Part shown: piece after piece, positions 13,372 to 14,330 of the stretch
Layout: each line of letters opens with the position of its first letter
Position numbering within the stretch: position 1 is the first letter of the stretch
Assembly (NCBI GenBank): GCA_937915755.1
Contig: CALGGR010000014.1
Span: 1-14,330 of the forward strand
From: an uncultured Fretibacterium sp.
GTDB lineage: Bacteria > Synergistota > Synergistia > Synergistales > Aminobacteriaceae
Length of the DNA: 14,330 bases
Direction of reading: 5' to 3'
The notes under the pieces: generated by a model
What the model was told of the DNA's origin: nothing
What the model saw: the letters and a program-made list of their open reading frames with translations, nothing else
The model's database searches: none
Made by a program: the position numbers and the translations under genes

Positions 13372-14091
13372 CTAAACGCTTCCTTTTCCTAATATCTCGA
13401 TGATTTTCTCAAGGCTCCCTGACATCATGGCCTGCCTCCTGAGTTCCGCTGAACCGTACTCGTCCCTCAGTATACTTCCCGCAAACCTCTTCATCAGAAC
13501 CAGTGCCTTGTGTTCACCTGAAATTTCGTCAGCGCGGCGGGCAAAGTTTAGTATTTCGGAAAGTTTTTCGCCCTTCGTCCGGAATTTCCCCTCGAACTCC
13601 TCGAATATAAACGGATTGCTGAATGCTCCCCTCGCAACCATCACTCCAGCACAGCCCATCGACAAATATTCCTCAATGTCCGCAACTTCACGCACATCTC
13701 CACTCGCACTTATCATTCCCGGAAATTTTTGCCCGGCCTTTGACGTTATTCCCCTGTCAGCAACTCCCTCGTATCTCTGCGCGCATGTACGGCCATGTAT
13801 GCAGACATTATCAGCACCAGCAGAAATTATCACGTCAGCAAAACGCAACGTATCTTCATCATCTTCAAGCCGTCTCATTTTCACCCAAACAGGAAGGCCG
13901 AGAGTCTTCAATCCTTTCACCATTTCAGCGGCGAGTCCGGGCTTCTTGAGAATTGCTGAACCGCATCCGTTCTTTGTGATTTTTGGCATCGGGCAGGCCA
14001 TATTGATTCCGAATGCTGAAAATTTTTCGCAAGATTTCAAGACACATTTTGCACCTTCAACTAAAATTTCAGGATTATTTGCAAAAACGCA
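13372..14091 (-). CDS. dus: tRNA-dihydrouridine synthase, 5'-truncated
   Basis: Dus enzymes use FMN and NADPH to reduce uridine in tRNA D-loops. The visible ~239 residues hold the catalytic Cys motif GINMACPMPKITKNGCGSAIL, the VWVKMRRLEDDEDT segment, the substrate/flavin loop VCIHGRTCAQRYEG, ISASGDVREVAD and the FMN phosphate site GCAGVMVARGAFSNPFIFEE, followed by the C-terminal helical domain. Recognisable Dus sequence extends upstream of the TTG at 14040: VFANNPEILVEGAKCVLKSC is in frame and typical of the family. It stops near 14083-14090, so about 75 N-terminal residues, including the APM flavin-binding start, are missing. The frame runs on without meaning to a stop at 14128-14130. Beyond the break, the + strand encodes an unrelated protein. 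The truncation is therefore probably a contig chimera or a genomic rearrangement. The start coordinate marks the end of recognisable Dus, not a start codon. Confidence 0.88.
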   Translation of the reverse strand, partial: CVFANNPEILVEGAKCVLKSCEKFSAFGINMACPMPKITKNGCGSAILKKPGLAAEMVKGLKTLGLPVWVKMRRLEDDEDTLRFADVIISAGADNVCIHGRTCAQRYEGVADRGITSKAGQKFPGMISASGDVREVADIEEYLSMGCAGVMVARGAFSNPFIFEEFEGKFRTKGEKLSEILNFARRADEISGEHKALVLMKRFAGSILRDEYGSAELRRQAMMSGSLEKIIEILGKGSV

Positions 14092-14330
14092 AGACCGACA
14101 AGAGCGTGCAAAAGCCCAAACATAATTTTAACTTGGAATCAATCGTCGGGCGTTTGGAATACGGCGATTTTGCCATGTTGTTCACCGGCGATGCGGAAGC
14201 CGAAAACGAAGCCGAATTGTTGGCAACCCATGCGGACAAGCTGGCGGCACAAGTGATAAAAGTGCCGCACCATGGCAGCAAAACATCGTCGTCACCTAAA
14301 TTTTTAGATGCGGTAAAGCCGCAAACCGCG
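14091..14330 (+). CDS. Metallo-beta-lactamase-fold hydrolase fragment, ComEC/Rec2-like (both ends missing)
   Basis: The + strand frame containing 14121-14123 reads NLESIVGRLEYGDFAMLFTG and continues DAEAENEAELLA, then VIKVPHHGSKTSSSPKFLDA to VKPQTA at the window edge. This is the late part of the metallo-beta-lactamase domain found at the C-terminus of the competence channel ComEC/Rec2 and in related stand-alone hydrolases. The Asp of FTGD and the His of PHHGS are metal-binding positions. Codon use differs from the rest of the window: all six Glu are GAA and five of seven Leu are TTG. The left boundary is the junction with truncated dus, and no start codon is implied. I cannot say whether this belongs to ComEC proper or to a soluble relative. 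Confidence 0.72.

Noticed and set aside
13400..14125. 241-residue open frame on the + strand opposite dus
   Set aside because: Its product is Ser/Pro-rich with no domain logic, and the minus strand holds clear Dus motifs over the same bases.
14075..14281. 68-residue minus-strand frame as a possible missing start of Dus
   Set aside because: It is in a different frame from Dus and antisense to the metallo-beta-lactamase-fold motifs, and it shows no Dus N-terminal features.
1..14330. CRISPR arrays, tRNA or rRNA genes, insertion sequences, phage or defence modules
   Set aside because: No regularly spaced repeats, cloverleaf-like runs, transposase motifs or paired long inverted repeats were seen in the small non-coding gaps.

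Overview
The window looks like one contig from a member of the Synergistota (Synergistetes), probably a gut- or rumen-type organism of roughly balanced GC. The best taxonomic clue is a secreted protein at 9961-10617. It ends in Ser-Gly-Cys-Asn-x-Gly, a hydrophobic stretch and a basic tail, which resembles the Synergist-CTERM sorting tag known only from that phylum. A diderm flagellar set (P- and L-ring genes) agrees with this. The phylum call is inference from signatures, because no search could be run.

Layout. Positions 2-970 (+) hold the C-terminal part of DNA primase dnaG. Its end overlaps, tail to tail by 50 bp, an exported ApbE-type flavin transferase (921-1937, -). ApbE diverges from a ROK sugar kinase (1992-2891, +) across 54 bp, which contain one symmetric -10-like element usable on both strands. 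The ROK kinase converges, with a 12-bp overlap, on a MOFRL-type glycerate 2-kinase (2880-4133, -). That gene has its own extended -10 candidate just after a rho-independent terminator (4199-4236).

From 4242 to about 14091 everything lies on the minus strand as 14 genes, with gaps of 32 bp or less and five ATGA start/stop overlaps. In transcription order they are: dus (5'-truncated), a TSCPD-domain small protein, two coiled-coil proteins (the second membrane-anchored), SMUG1-type uracil-DNA glycosylase, acylphosphatase, larB, the Synergist-CTERM protein, mreB, flgF, flgG, flgA, flgH, flgI and a rod-binding flgJ-like protein. The front part is housekeeping and repair. The back part builds the cell-shape filament and the flagellar rod and rings. 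The mreB-flgF-flgG order resembles mbl-flhO-flhP of Bacillus subtilis.

The last ~240 bases do not fit the rest. Dus loses its N-terminus near 14083-14100. From there the + strand encodes a fragment of a ComEC/Rec2-like metallo-beta-lactamase-fold protein with different codon use (Glu always GAA, Leu mostly TTG). A chimeric contig end, or a recent insertion or rearrangement, is the likely explanation.

No rRNA, tRNA, CRISPR array, insertion sequence or obvious defence system was seen. No non-coding stretch exceeds about 110 bp. The less-described material is the Synergist-CTERM protein joined to mreB, and the trio of small proteins between dus and the glycosylase.
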